Origin: Rhodobacteraceae bacterium UBA6796
GTDB lineage: Bacteria; Pseudomonadota; Alphaproteobacteria; Rhodobacterales; Rhodobacteraceae
DNA length: 64,000 bases
Assembly: GCA_002452815.1 (NCBI GenBank)
Contig: DKFM01000004.1
Span: forward strand, 62,001-126,000
Direction: 5' to 3'
The translations under genes were made by a program, and so were the position numbers. The notes beneath the pieces were generated by a model that did not search any database, was not told where the DNA came from, and saw nothing but the letters and a program-made list of their open reading frames with translations. Below are positions 16,769 through 25,193 of the stretch, piece by piece (position 1 is the stretch's first letter; every line of letters starts with the position of its first letter).

Positions 16769-17079
16769 TGCCTGCCCAGCGAATTACAGCCGTCGTCATG
16801 CCGAAACTCGGCATGACGATGACACAAGGCAAGGTTGTCGACTGGAAGGTCACGGAAGGCGAGCCGGTGGAAGAAGGCGACGAGATTTTCGGCATCGAGA
16901 CCGAGAAAATCACCAACGCCTGCGAAGCCCCGGCCAGCGGCGTGTTGCGCCGTCAGGTCGCGGCGGCAGGCACCACCCTGCCCGTCGGCGCCCTGATCGG
17001 CATCATAGCGGACGAGGACACCCCCGAGGCCGACATCGACAGCTTCATCGCAAAATTCAAACCCGAGGAGGAGGCCTGA
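16768..17079 (+). CDS. Stand-alone lipoyl-domain protein (split E2)
   Basis: 103 residues comprising little more than one biotinyl/lipoyl domain. It begins AVVMPKLGMTMTQGKVVDWKVTEGEPV and has the modification turn ETEKITN with lipoylated K47. In normal E2 proteins this domain is joined by linkers to a subunit-binding domain and the acyltransferase core; here the protein ends in an acidic tail right after the domain. It presumably carries acetyl and electrons between E1, the separate E2 core and E3, and possibly the AhpD-like protein. ATG 16768 is preferred over GTG 16765 because of the coupled TGATG overlap with acoB. Confidence 0.9.
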   Translation: MPAQRITAVVMPKLGMTMTQGKVVDWKVTEGEPVEEGDEIFGIETEKITNACEAPASGVLRRQVAAAGTTLPVGALIGIIADEDTPEADIDSFIAKFKPEEEA

Positions 17080-17103
17080 TCCCCGGATCGGGTCGGTAAA
17101 CCC

Positions 17104-17409
17104 ATGACGTTGAAAGCAGCTTTCATCTTTCTGGCGGGCGGCGCGAATTCCGCGACCGCGCGGGCCGTGGTGTCGACACCCGGCGTCGATCTGACGGTGG
17201 TCGGCGCAAAGGATTACGCCGACGCGGAAGGCGTGGCGCGGGATCTGGTCGCCGACGGCATCGTCGCCATCGAATTGTGCGGCGGGTTCGGCACGGCGGG
17301 CACCGCGCGCATCGCCCAAGCCGTTGCCGGCAAGGCGGCGGTGGGCGTGGTGCGCTTCGACATCCACCCCGGACTTGACGGGAAAAGCGGCGACAGCCTG
17401 TTCGGCTGA
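17104..17409 (+). CDS. Small protein resembling the DUF6506 family
   Basis: 101 residues, compact alpha/beta protein with no signal or membrane segment. It begins LKAAFIFLAGGANSATARAV and contains VELTVVGAKDYADAE-like and IVAIELCGGFGTAGTARIAQ segments, ending GVVRFDIHPGLDGKSGD. I recall this pattern as DUF6506; no function is known to me. The glycine-rich CGGFG segment and conserved RFDIHPG look like a small-ligand site. It sits between the lipoyl protein and the E2 core in the same operon, so a role in this dehydrogenase or its substrate is likely but unproven. Confidence 0.72.
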   Translation: MTLKAAFIFLAGGANSATARAVVSTPGVDLTVVGAKDYADAEGVARDLVADGIVAIELCGGFGTAGTARIAQAVAGKAAVGVVRFDIHPGLDGKSGDSLFG

Positions 17410-17419
17410 GCCCGCGTTC

Positions 17420-17450
17420 GGGCGCCGCCCCCCACCGGGGCGGCGCCCTT
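17420..17450 (+). terminator. Strong intra-operon hairpin before the E2 core gene
   Basis: A perfect 12-bp stem, GGGCGCCGCCCC (17420-17431) with GGGGCGGCGCCC (17437-17448), has a 5-base loop and only TT after it. It lies 20 bases before the E2 ATG. It may attenuate E2 or protect the upstream mRNA, so that lipoyl protein exceeds E2 core. Confidence 0.65.
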
Positions 17451-17468
17451 GACAGTGTGGAGGCAGCA

Positions 17469-18212
17469 ATGGCCAATTCCCCCTCGGATCCGGCGCGCCC
17501 CGGCGTGCCGAGCTATGATTACAGCCTGTTCGGCCCGGTCGAGCAGCAGCCGCTGGATGCGATCCGGCAGATCATCGGGCGGCGCATGACCGCAAGCTGG
17601 CAGAACGTGCCCCATGTCACCCATCACGAGGATGTGGACATCACCGCGCTGGATGCGCTGCGTCACGGCGCGGCATCGGGCGACCGGCCGCTGTCGGCGC
17701 TGGCCTTCATAATCAAGGCCTGCATCGCCGGGCTGAAGGCCTTTCCCGACATGAATTCCTCGCTGTCCGAGGACGGCAAGGTGCTGCACCTCAAGCAGTA
17801 TTACAACATCGGCATGGCGGTCGACACGCCGATGGGTCTGATCGTGCCGGTGCTGAAAGGGGCCGACCAGCTTGATCTGCCCGGGCTGTCGGCCGCCACC
17901 GCCGCGCTGGCGGAAAAGGCCCGCAACGGCAAGCTCGGCTATGCCGATACCGAGGGCGGGACCTTCACCGTCACCAGCCTTGGCAAGCTGGGCGGCACCG
18001 GGTTTTCGCCGATCATCAATGCCCCCGAGGTGGCGATCATGGGCGTCTCGCGCGCCCGGCAGAAGCCGGTCGAACATGACGGCGCAATTGCGCTGCGGCT
18101 GATCTTGCCGCTGTCGCTGTCCTACGACCACCGGGTGATCGACGGCGCCAAGGCGGCGCGGTTCATGGCCACCGTGCGCGACCTGCTGCAAGACCCCGAC
18201 ACGCTGCTGTAG
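17469..18212 (+). CDS. 2-oxoacid dehydrogenase acyltransferase catalytic core only (split E2)
   Basis: 247 residues containing just the E2 catalytic domain. It begins with a short unstructured stretch and then LDAIRQIIGRRMTASWQNVPHVTHHEDVD; the active site is YDHRVIDG with H221 and D225, as in chloramphenicol-acetyltransferase-like E2 cores. The lipoyl domain and the peripheral subunit-binding domain that normally precede the core are both missing; full-length E2 proteins are about 400 or more residues. The lipoyl domain is supplied as a separate protein two genes upstream. No E3 (lipoamide dehydrogenase) gene is in the cluster. The start is set by GGAGG (17459-17463) before ATG 17469. Confidence 0.9.
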   Translation: MANSPSDPARPGVPSYDYSLFGPVEQQPLDAIRQIIGRRMTASWQNVPHVTHHEDVDITALDALRHGAASGDRPLSALAFIIKACIAGLKAFPDMNSSLSEDGKVLHLKQYYNIGMAVDTPMGLIVPVLKGADQLDLPGLSAATAALAEKARNGKLGYADTEGGTFTVTSLGKLGGTGFSPIINAPEVAIMGVSRARQKPVEHDGAIALRLILPLSLSYDHRVIDGAKAARFMATVRDLLQDPDTLL

Positions 18213-18237
18213 CCGCACCCGACACGCCCCGGGCTGG

Positions 18238-18256
18238 CGCTGCGCCCCGCGCAGCG
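18238..18256 (+). terminator. Hairpin at the end of the dehydrogenase operon
   Basis: CGCTGCGC (18238-18245) pairs perfectly with GCGCAGCG (18249-18256) across a 3-base loop, 26 bases after the E2 stop codon. No T run follows, so it may be a processing or stabilising end rather than a full intrinsic terminator. Confidence 0.45.
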
Positions 18257-18311
18257 TGTAAAGAGGGGCTGGCCAGACGGGGGGCACGCCCGCGGCAAAG
18301 CGGAGCGCGAT

Positions 18312-19370
18312 GTGGACGGGTTGAAGGCACGACTGATCGAAAGGGCCCTGCAAGAGGGGTTCTCGAAGGCATGCATCACCCGCCCCGACGCGATCCCCGA
18401 GGCGGCCGGGCGGTTGGCGGCTTTTGTCGAGGCGGGCATGCAGGGCCAGATGGGCTGGATGGCCGAGCGGATGCACTGGCGCGGCGCGCCCGACCAGCTC
18501 TGGCCCGAGGCGCGTTCGGTCATCATGCTGGCCGAGGTCTACACCCCGCCGACCGACCCGATGGCCGATGTCGGACGCGCAGGGGTCGGCAATATCTCGG
18601 TTTACGCGCAGGGCAAGGATTACCACGATCTTGTCAAGAAACGGCTCAAACGGCTGGGCCGCTGGCTGCTGGAGCAGGCGCCGGAAGGCGAGATTAAGGT
18701 CTTCGTCGACACCGCGCCGGTGATGGAAAAGCCGCTGGCGCAGGCGGCGGGTCTGGGCTGGCAGGGCAAGCATACCAACCTGCTGGCGCGCGATCTGGGC
18801 AGCTGGTTCTTTCTGGGCGCGATCTTCACCACGCTCGAGCTGCCGCCCGATCCCCCCGAGATCAGCCATTGCGGCCGCTGCACTGCCTGTCTGGACGCCT
18901 GCCCGACGCAAGCCTTCCCCGCGCCCTACCGGCTGGATGCGCGGCGCTGCATTTCCTACCTGACGATTGAACACAAGGGCCCCGTCGATCCCGCGCTGCG
19001 CCCTGCGCTTGGCAACCGGATCTATGGCTGCGACGACTGTCTGGCGGCCTGTCCCTGGAACAAGTTCGCCGTGCAAGCGCGCGAGATCGGCTATGCCGCG
19101 CGCCACCGCGCGCCTGCGCTGGCCGAACTGGCGATGCTGGACGATGCGGGGTTTCGCGCCCGTTTTGCCGGCAGCCCGATCAAGCGGATCGGGCGTGACC
19201 GGATGGTGCGCAATGTGCTTTATGCGATCGGCAACTCGGGCGATGCCGGGCTGGCGCCGCTGGCCGCAGCGCTGCGCGACGATCCCGACCCTGCAGTCGC
19301 CGATGCGGCAGACTGGGCCGTGGCACGCCTGACATCGGGCGACGCAAACCTGCCCTGCGCCGACGATTAG
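18312..19370 (+). CDS. queG: Epoxyqueuosine reductase
   Basis: Last enzyme of queuosine synthesis, a cobalamin and iron-sulfur protein that reduces epoxyqueuosine in tRNA. 352 residues. Two 4Fe-4S motifs are clear: [12 protein letters not shown] (about 194-205) and CDDCLAACP (about 242-250). The cobalamin-binding N-terminal region includes [11 protein letters not shown] and [12 protein letters not shown], and the C-terminus is HEAT-like ([20 protein letters not shown]). GTG at 18312 is the likely start. It is not functionally related to the dehydrogenase operon upstream. Confidence 0.94.
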   Translation: MDGLKARLIERALQEGFSKACITRPDAIPEAAGRLAAFVEAGMQGQMGWMAERMHWRGAPDQLWPEARSVIMLAEVYTPPTDPMADVGRAGVGNISVYAQGKDYHDLVKKRLKRLGRWLLEQAPEGEIKVFVDTAPVMEKPLAQAAGLGWQGKHTNLLARDLGSWFFLGAIFTTLELPPDPPEISHCGRCTACLDACPTQAFPAPYRLDARRCISYLTIEHKGPVDPALRPALGNRIYGCDDCLAACPWNKFAVQAREIGYAARHRAPALAELAMLDDAGFRARFAGSPIKRIGRDRMVRNVLYAIGNSGDAGLAPLAAALRDDPDPAVADAADWAVARLTSGDANLPCADD

Positions 19371-19407
19371 GCCTTTCCATCGGCTCTGTTACCGCTAGCT
19401 TGTGCGC

Positions 19408-20349
19408 ATGTCCCAGGCCAATACCATCACCCCGTCCCCGCTGCGCGGCATCCTGTTCAAACTGGCCTCTGTGCTGGTCTTCATCGCGATGTCGGCGCTG
19501 ATCAAGGCGACCGCCCCCGAGGTGCCCGCGGGCGAGGCGGTGTTCTTCCGCTCTGCCTTCGCTATCCCGGTGATCCTGATCTGGCTGGCCGCGCGCGGCG
19601 AGATGGGATCGGGGCTGCGCGTCGCCAACCCGATGGGACATGTCTGGCGCGGGGTGGTCGGCACCTCGGCGATGGGTCTGGGCTTTGCCGGGCTGGGCCT
19701 GTTGCCGCTGCCCGAGGTCACCGCCATCGGCTATGCCGCGCCGCTGCTGGTCGTGATCTTCGCCGCGATGTTCCTGGGCGAGGAAGTCCGCCTGTTCCGG
19801 CTGAGCGCGGTGGCCCTGGGCCTGATCGGGGTGCTGATCGTGCTGTCGCCGCGGCTGAGTGCCGTCGAAGGCGCCAGCCACCGCGAGGCCTTCGGCGCGA
19901 TGGTGGTGCTGATGGGGGCGGTCTGCGCGGCGCTGGCGCAGGTCTTCGTGCGCAAGCTGGTCGCGACCGAACGCACATCGGCCATCGTGTTCTGGTTTTC
20001 CTGCACCTCGACCGGGCTGTCGCTGATCACCATTCCCTTCGGCTGGGTGCTGCCCAGCCCGACGCAGGCGGCGCTGCTGGTCTGCGCGGGGATCTTGGGC
20101 GGCTTCGGGCAGATCTTCCTGACATCGAGCTACCGCTTCGCCGATGCCTCGATCGTGGCACCGTTCGACTATGCCTCGATGATCTTTGCGCTGCTGATCG
20201 GCTATTTCGTCTTTGACGAGGTGCCGACGCTGGTGATGCTGGCAGGCGCGGCGCTGGTCATCATCGCGGGCGTGCTGATCATCTGGCGCGAACGGCAACT
20301 GGGGCTGAAACGCGATCGCCAGCGCAAGGCGATGACCCCGCAGGGCTGA
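19408..20349 (+). CDS. DMT-superfamily transporter (EamA family)
   Basis: 313 residues with ten predicted membrane helices arranged as two EamA repeats (about 8-145 and 160-300); MFLGEEVRL and GYFVFDEVPT mark the conserved ends of the two halves. Such proteins export or exchange amino acids, nucleobases or other metabolites, and the substrate cannot be told. ATG 19408 is preferred over GTG 19402. It stands alone, 37 bases after queG. Confidence 0.88.
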   Translation: MSQANTITPSPLRGILFKLASVLVFIAMSALIKATAPEVPAGEAVFFRSAFAIPVILIWLAARGEMGSGLRVANPMGHVWRGVVGTSAMGLGFAGLGLLPLPEVTAIGYAAPLLVVIFAAMFLGEEVRLFRLSAVALGLIGVLIVLSPRLSAVEGASHREAFGAMVVLMGAVCAALAQVFVRKLVATERTSAIVFWFSCTSTGLSLITIPFGWVLPSPTQAALLVCAGILGGFGQIFLTSSYRFADASIVAPFDYASMIFALLIGYFVFDEVPTLVMLAGAALVIIAGVLIIWRERQLGLKRDRQRKAMTPQG

Positions 20350-20362
20350 TCCCGGCGCGGTT

Positions 20363-20380
20363 TCGGCCAGATTTGGCCGA
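20363..20380 (+). terminator. Hairpin after the DMT transporter gene
   Basis: TCGGCCA (20363-20369) pairs with TGGCCGA (20374-20380) across a GATT loop, 13 bases after the stop codon. No T tract follows. Confidence 0.35.
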
Positions 20381-20464
20381 CACGGGGCTGCGACAGTCTA
20401 CCGGGTCGCAGAATCGCGTCACTCGTGCTAAGGTTGCGAACGGATGAACCTGAAGGAGACTGCC

Positions 20465-20656
20465 ATGACCCGTCACGTCATCGACCATGCCGCGCCGAAA
20501 GCCGAAGGTGCGCGCGTGAAGCATTTCCTCGATCTGGCCCGCAAGGAAGGCGTTCACCCGGCAATTGCCGAGTTGAATCAGCGCCCTGCAAAGCGGGGCG
20601 CGCGCAAGGTGCAGGAGTTCCTGCGCATCGAGAGCGAGGAAAAGGCCGGGGCCTGA
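20465..20656 (+). CDS. Small conserved hypothetical protein
   Basis: 63 residues, basic, predicted helical, with no signal peptide or membrane segment. It contains VKHFLDLARKEGVHPAIAEL and a KRGARKVQEFLRIE segment. Not assigned to a family. A clear ribosome site AAGGAGA lies seven bases before ATG 20465; an upstream in-frame ATG at 20444 lacks one. An intrinsic terminator follows, so it forms its own transcript. Confidence 0.7.
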   Translation: MTRHVIDHAAPKAEGARVKHFLDLARKEGVHPAIAELNQRPAKRGARKVQEFLRIESEEKAGA

Positions 20657-20686
20657 ACAGGGGTCCGGCAGCAGGGAGGAAGAAAG

Positions 20687-20711
20687 AGGCGCGCCCCAGG
20701 GCGCGCCTTTT
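20687..20711. terminator. Strong bidirectional terminator
   Basis: AGGCGCGCC (20687-20695) pairs perfectly with GGCGCGCCT (20700-20708) and is followed by TTT for the plus strand. On the minus strand the stem is followed by TCTTTCTTCC. It separates the convergent small-protein gene and ilvE and probably serves both. Confidence 0.88.
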
Positions 20712-20733
20712 CCGTTCGTGAGCAGGGGCGCGA

Positions 20734-21603
20734 TTAGGCGCGCACCAGTTTTTCGTAGCTTTCCGCGATGTCGCGGGTCAGCGCGCCCACTTCGAAGTGG
20801 AAATCGCCGATCTGGCCCACCGGGGTGACCTCGGCGGCGGTGCCGGTCAGCCAGCACTGCTCGAACCCGGCCAGTTCCACCGGCTCGATATGGCGTTCGT
20901 GCACGGTCACGCCCTTTTCTTTCAGCATGCCGATTACCGTCTGACGGGTCAGACCGTTCAGGAAGCAGTCCGGCAGCGGCGTATGCACTTCGCCATCCTT
21001 GACGAAGAACACGTTGGCGCCGGTCGCCTCGGCCACATAGCCGCGGTAATCCATCATCAGCGCGTCGGAACAGCCCTTCGCTTCGGCGGCGTGCTTGGAC
21101 ATGGTGCAGATCATGTAAAGACCGGCAGCCTTGGCCTCGCAGGGGATGGTCTTGGGATCGGGGCGGCGCCATTTCGAGATGTCGAGCTTGGCGCCCTTCA
21201 TCTTGGCATCGCCGTAATAGTTGCCCCATTCCCAGCCAGCCACCGCCAGACGAACCGGGTTGCGCTTGGCCGACACGCCCATGTCATCGCCCGCACCGCG
21301 CCAGGCGATGGCGCGCACATAGGCGTTGGTCCAGCCGTTCGCGGCCAGCATGTCGTATTTTGCCTTTTCGATCTCTTCCACCGAATAGGGGATTTCCATG
21401 TCCAGCAGGTTGGCCGAGCGTTTCAGACGCTGCGAATGTTCGACGCCCTTGAAGATCTTGCCGTTGTAGCAACGTTCGCCTTCGAAGACCGAGGAGGCAT
21501 AGTGCAGCGCGTGGGTCAGAATGTGGACCTTCGCGTCCCGCCACTCGACCAGCTTGCCATCCATCCAGATCTTGCCGTCACGATCATCATAAGCCCCGGC
21601 CAT
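20734..21603 (-). CDS. ilvE: Branched-chain-amino-acid aminotransferase
   Basis: PLP enzyme that makes valine, leucine and isoleucine from their 2-oxoacids. 289 residues. Fold type IV features are HALHYASSVFEGERCY near the N-terminus (Y/R substrate-side residues), the lysine region around CEAKAAGLYMICTMSKHAAE, the EATGANVFFVKDGEV block and TGTAAEVTPV near the C-terminus. The ribosome site GGAGGATAAA precedes ATG 21603. It is transcribed divergently from petP; the shared 152-base interval carries long direct repeats. Confidence 0.93.
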   Translation of the reverse strand: MAGAYDDRDGKIWMDGKLVEWRDAKVHILTHALHYASSVFEGERCYNGKIFKGVEHSQRLKRSANLLDMEIPYSVEEIEKAKYDMLAANGWTNAYVRAIAWRGAGDDMGVSAKRNPVRLAVAGWEWGNYYGDAKMKGAKLDISKWRRPDPKTIPCEAKAAGLYMICTMSKHAAEAKGCSDALMMDYRGYVAEATGANVFFVKDGEVHTPLPDCFLNGLTRQTVIGMLKEKGVTVHERHIEPVELAGFEQCWLTGTAAEVTPVGQIGDFHFEVGALTRDIAESYEKLVRA

Positions 21604-21635
21604 TTTATCCTCCTTCGGATCACCCGGTTTCCAAT

Positions 21636-21742
21636 AATTGCGCTCAATCGGTCCGTTTCGGACATAAAATTGCGCAAAAACTGCCGCTGGGTAACAATTG
21701 ATTCTTGGAAAGTCAACAAGGCTGACATAAAATCACGCAAAA
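21636..21742. promoter_or_regulatory. Direct repeats between ilvE and petP
   Basis: Two 19-base direct repeats differ at only two positions: GACATAAAATTGCGCAAAA (21661-21679) and GACATAAAATCACGCAAAA (21724-21742). They are offset by 63 bases, about six helical turns. A shorter related motif, AATTGCGC, occurs at 21636-21643, another 32 bases upstream of the equivalent point. The central TTGCGCAA (21670-21677) is a palindrome. The second repeat ends 14 bases before the petP start. They look like operator sites for a dimeric regulator, PetP itself being the obvious candidate. Confidence 0.6.
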
Positions 21743-21755
21743 GCGAGGAAAGCAC

Positions 21756-22256
21756 ATGGCAGAGACCGGCACGCAGGGCGGCGAGACCCTGCTGTTCTTG
21801 ACCGACGAGCAATTGCGCAAGGGGATCGAGGCGATGTTCTTCGCCTATCGCGGCTTCACCGCCGACCCGGACCGGATTCTGGATCAGCACGGCTACGGCC
21901 GCGCGCATCACCGGGCGATCCACTTCATCAACCGCCAGCCGGGGCTGACGGTGACGACATTGCTGGCAGTGCTGGGCGTAACCAAGCAATCGCTGAACCG
22001 GGTGCTGCGCACGCTGATCGAGGATGGCCTGGTCGAAAACCGCGTCGGGCGCCGCGACAAGCGCGAACGGCATCTGTATCTGACGCCCGCGGGCGAGGCG
22101 CTGGAGCGTGAACTCTCGGGCGCACAGCGTGAACGGATGCGCAGCGCCTATCGCGCCGCCGGACCGCAGGCGGTCGCGGGGTTCCGGCAGGTGCTGGAGG
22201 CCATGATCGACCCGGACATGCGGCGTCATTACCAGATGATGAAGGACGGCGGCTGA
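21756..22256 (+). CDS. petP: MarR-family transcription regulator PetP
   Basis: 166 residues with a MarR winged helix: RQPGLTVTTLLAVLGVTKQSLNRVLRTLIEDGLVENRVGRRDKRERHLYLTPAG, the last part forming the wing. It is first in the petP-petR-petABC cluster, the order known from R. capsulatus. Its stop overlaps the petR ATG (TGATG at 22254-22258). In R. capsulatus petP and petR were reported as regulators linked to the bc1 operon; the ligand is unknown. Confidence 0.9.
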   Translation: MAETGTQGGETLLFLTDEQLRKGIEAMFFAYRGFTADPDRILDQHGYGRAHHRAIHFINRQPGLTVTTLLAVLGVTKQSLNRVLRTLIEDGLVENRVGRRDKRERHLYLTPAGEALERELSGAQRERMRSAYRAAGPQAVAGFRQVLEAMIDPDMRRHYQMMKDGG

Positions 22257-22984
22257 TGACGGCACAGGCCCAGAACGCCCCGCATCTGCTGATCGTCGAT
22301 GACGATGAACGCATCCGCGGGCTTTTACAGAAGTTTTTGATTCGAAACGGTTTTCTGGTGACTCCGGCGCGCGATGCGGCGCATGCCCGGCGGCTTCTGG
22401 CGGGGCTGGAGTTCAACCTGATCGTGCTGGATGTGATGATGCCGGGCGAAGACGGGCTCAGCCTGACGCGCGATCTGCGCAAGCGGATGGCAACGCCGAT
22501 CCTGCTCTTGACCGCGCGCGGCGAGACCCGTGAACGGATCGAGGGCCTGGAGGCCGGCGCCGACGATTACCTGCCCAAGCCGTTCGAACCCAAGGAACTG
22601 CTGCTGCGGATCAACGCGATTTTGCGCCGCGTCCCCGAGGCGGTGCAGGCGGGGCCGAAATATCTGCACCTCGGGCCGCTGCGCTACGACCAGGACCGCG
22701 GCGAATTGTGGTCGGGGGAAACCCCGGTGCGGCTGACCGCGACCGAGGTTGCGCTGATGCGGATCTTCGCCACCCGCGCGGGCGAAGTGGTCAGCCGCAC
22801 CGATCTGATCGAGGAACTGGGCCGCGACCGGGGCGGCAGCGCGCCTGCCGACGAGGCCGGGGCGGGCGACCGCGCGGTGGATGTGCAGATCACCCGCCTG
22901 CGCCGCAAGATAGAGCCTGACCCCCGCGAACCACGCTACCTGCAGACGGTGCGCGGGCTGGGCTATATGCTGGCCCCCGACTGA
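22256..22984 (+). CDS. petR: Response regulator PetR, OmpR family
   Basis: 242 residues. The receiver domain (about 8-125) has acidic residues in IVDDDERIR, phosphoacceptor D60-61 region in LIVLDVMMPGEDG, the T in LLLTARGE and K in YLPKPFEP. The OmpR/PhoB winged helix (about 140-240) has VRLTATEVALMRIFATRAGEVVSR and VDVQITRLRRKIEPDPREPRYLQTVRGLGYML. A Gly/Ala/Asp-rich insertion (GGSAPADEAGAGDRA) interrupts the loop before the recognition helix. No histidine kinase gene is next to it. Confidence 0.92.
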   Translation: MTAQAQNAPHLLIVDDDERIRGLLQKFLIRNGFLVTPARDAAHARRLLAGLEFNLIVLDVMMPGEDGLSLTRDLRKRMATPILLLTARGETRERIEGLEAGADDYLPKPFEPKELLLRINAILRRVPEAVQAGPKYLHLGPLRYDQDRGELWSGETPVRLTATEVALMRIFATRAGEVVSRTDLIEELGRDRGGSAPADEAGAGDRAVDVQITRLRRKIEPDPREPRYLQTVRGLGYMLAPD

Positions 22985-23287
22985 GCCACCGCCCCCGAAT
23001 GCCACGGGCAGGCGGGCCGCGGCGACTGAGTCGCCCCCGCGGCCCGCAACGCGCCCCCGGACGTGACGGCAGGCCTTGGCTTCACGGCCATCGCCCAGAA
23101 CCCCCGTTCGTGAGCGCAAACGGTGCCAAACCCTGTTGCAGCGCGGCAATTCCCTTAGGATGTGCGCTATTGTCTGCTGGACTGACGGGGATGTGATTGG
23201 TAAAGAGCGGCCATGTTCGGCGGCACGAAATGTGCGGCCCGGCAAGTCGTATCGGCCTGAGCCCAGGCCCGGGAAGGGAGAAAATTC
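22985..23287. other. petR-petA intergenic region
   Basis: 303 bases with no gene. It begins with a large hairpin (23012-23047). The remaining 240 bases should hold the petABC promoter; I see no unambiguous -35/-10 pair, and no FNR-type palindrome. The petA ribosome site is GGGAAGGGAG just before the GTG start. Confidence 0.6.
23012..23047 (+). terminator. Large hairpin after petR
   Basis: GCGGGCCGCGG (23012-23022) pairs perfectly with CCGCGGCCCGC (23037-23047). Inside, CGAC (23023-23026) pairs with GTCG (23030-23033) around a TGA loop, leaving three unpaired C. No T run follows. It probably separates regulator transcripts from petABC. Confidence 0.6.
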
Positions 23288-23848
23288 GTGTCCCACGCAG
23301 AAGATCACGCAGGCACCCGGAGGGATTTCCTCTATTACGCAACCGCCGGCACCGGCGCAGTGGTTGCAGGCACCGCCGTCTGGCCGCTGGTGAACCAGAT
23401 GAACGCATCGGCAGACGTCAAGGCGATGGCCTCGATCTATGTCGACGTGTCCGGGGTTGAAACCGGCACCCAGCTGACCGTCAAGTGGCGCGGCAAGCCG
23501 GTCTTCATCCGCCGCCGCACCGCCGAGGAAATCGAAGCCGCGCGCGCCGTCGACATCACCACGCTGATCGACCAGACCTCGGAAAACGCCAACAAGCCGG
23601 GCACCGATGCGTCGGACCAGAACCGCACGATGGACGAAGCGGGCGAGTGGCTGGTGATGATGGGGGTTTGCACCCACCTCGGCTGCGTGCCGATCGGCAA
23701 CGGCTCGGGCGATTTCGGCGGCTGGTTCTGCCCCTGCCACGGGTCGCACTACGACACGGCCGGCCGCATCCGCAAAGGCCCCGCGCCGCGCAACCTCGAC
23801 ATTCCGGTGGCGCAGTTCACCGATGAAACCACGATCCTGCTGGGCTGA
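23288..23848 (+). CDS. petA: Ubiquinol-cytochrome c reductase, Rieske iron-sulfur subunit
   Basis: 186 residues. The N-terminal [22 protein letters not shown] is an uncleaved twin-arginine-type anchor. The 2Fe-2S site is CTHLGC (C128, H130, C133) and CPCHGSH (C148, C150, H151), with C133 and C150 expected to form the stabilising disulfide. It carries electrons from ubiquinol at the Qo site to cytochrome c1 in the periplasm. Start codon is GTG. First gene of the bc1 operon, 14 bases before petB. Confidence 0.97.
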   Translation: MSHAEDHAGTRRDFLYYATAGTGAVVAGTAVWPLVNQMNASADVKAMASIYVDVSGVETGTQLTVKWRGKPVFIRRRTAEEIEAARAVDITTLIDQTSENANKPGTDASDQNRTMDEAGEWLVMMGVCTHLGCVPIGNGSGDFGGWFCPCHGSHYDTAGRIRKGPAPRNLDIPVAQFTDETTILLG

Positions 23849-23862
23849 GGGAGAGCATAAAA

Positions 23863-25176
23863 ATGGCTGGAATTCCGCACGACCACTACGAGCCCAAGAC
23901 GGGCGCCGAACAGTGGTTGCACAAACGCCTTCCGATCGTCGGTCTGATCTATGACACCATCATGATCCCGACGCCGAAGAACCTGAACTGGTGGTGGATC
24001 TGGGGCATCGTCCTGGCCTTCTGTCTGGTTCTGCAAATCGTGACCGGCATCGTGCTGGTTATGCACTACACCCCGCATGTCGATCTGGCCTTCGCCTCGG
24101 TCGAGCACATCATGCGCGACGTGAACGGTGGCTGGGCGATCCGCTACATCCACGCGAACGGCGCCTCGCTGTTCTTCTTCGCCGTCTATATCCACATCTT
24201 CCGCGGCCTGTTCTACGGCAGCTACAAAGCCCCGCGTGAAGTCACCTGGATCATCGGCATGGTCATCTATCTGGCGATGATGGGCACTGCGTTCATGGGC
24301 TACGTTCTGCCCTGGGGTCAGATGTCGTTCTGGGGCGCCACGGTTATCACCGGCCTGTTCGGTGCAATCCCGGGCGTCGGGCCGTCGATTCAGGCCTGGC
24401 TGCTGGGCGGGCCGGCGGTGGACAACGCCACGCTGAACCGCTTCTTCTCGTTGCACTATCTGCTGCCCTTCGTGATCGCCGCGCTGGTGGCCGTTCACAT
24501 CTGGGCCTTCCACACCACGGGCAACAACAACCCGACCGGTGTTGAAGTGCGTCGTGCCTCGAAAGCCGAAGCCGAGAAAGACACCCTGCCCTTCTGGCCC
24601 TATTTCGTGATCAAGGATCTGTTCGCGCTGGCGCTGGTTCTGGTGGTGTTCTTCGCGGTCGTGGGCTTCATGCCGAACTACCTGGGCCACCCCGACAACT
24701 ATATCGAGGCGAACCCGCTTTCGACCCCGGCCCACATCGTGCCCGAATGGTATTTCCTGCCGTTCTACGCGATCCTGCGCGCCTTCACCGCGGATGTCTG
24801 GGCCGTGATCCTGGTCAACAAGATCACCTTCGGCATCGTCGACGCCAAGTTCTTCGGCGTGATCGCGATGTTCGGTGCGATCATCGCGATGGCGCTGGCG
24901 CCGTGGCTCGACACCTCCAAGGTGCGCTCGGGTCAGTATCGTCCGATGTTCAAATGGTGGTTCTACCTGCTGGCGATCGACTTCGTCGTTCTGATGTGGG
25001 TGGGTGCGATGCCGACCGACGGGATCTATCCCTACATCTCGCTGATCGGCGCGACCTACTGGTTCGCCTATTTCTTCGTGATCCTGCCGCTGCTGGGCAT
25101 CATCGAGAAGCCGCTGCCGATGCCGGCGACGATCGAGGAAGACTTCAACAGCCATTACGGCAACCCGGCTGAGTAA
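23863..25176 (+). CDS. petB: Ubiquinol-cytochrome c reductase, cytochrome b
   Basis: 437 residues with eight membrane helices. The haem-ligand histidine pairs are in helices B and [21 protein letters not shown] and [22 protein letters not shown]. The Qo-site PEWY motif ([15 protein letters not shown]) is present, as is GWAIRY. The sequence is nearly that expected for Rhodobacter cytochrome b, including the loop residues after [13 protein letters not shown]. Codon use is slightly different from neighbours (more T-ending codons), as expected for a strongly expressed gene. Confidence 0.98.
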   Translation: MAGIPHDHYEPKTGAEQWLHKRLPIVGLIYDTIMIPTPKNLNWWWIWGIVLAFCLVLQIVTGIVLVMHYTPHVDLAFASVEHIMRDVNGGWAIRYIHANGASLFFFAVYIHIFRGLFYGSYKAPREVTWIIGMVIYLAMMGTAFMGYVLPWGQMSFWGATVITGLFGAIPGVGPSIQAWLLGGPAVDNATLNRFFSLHYLLPFVIAALVAVHIWAFHTTGNNNPTGVEVRRASKAEAEKDTLPFWPYFVIKDLFALALVLVVFFAVVGFMPNYLGHPDNYIEANPLSTPAHIVPEWYFLPFYAILRAFTADVWAVILVNKITFGIVDAKFFGVIAMFGAIIAMALAPWLDTSKVRSGQYRPMFKWWFYLLAIDFVVLMWVGAMPTDGIYPYISLIGATYWFAYFFVILPLLGIIEKPLPMPATIEEDFNSHYGNPAE

Positions 25177-25193
25177 GGACAAGGACTGAAATC

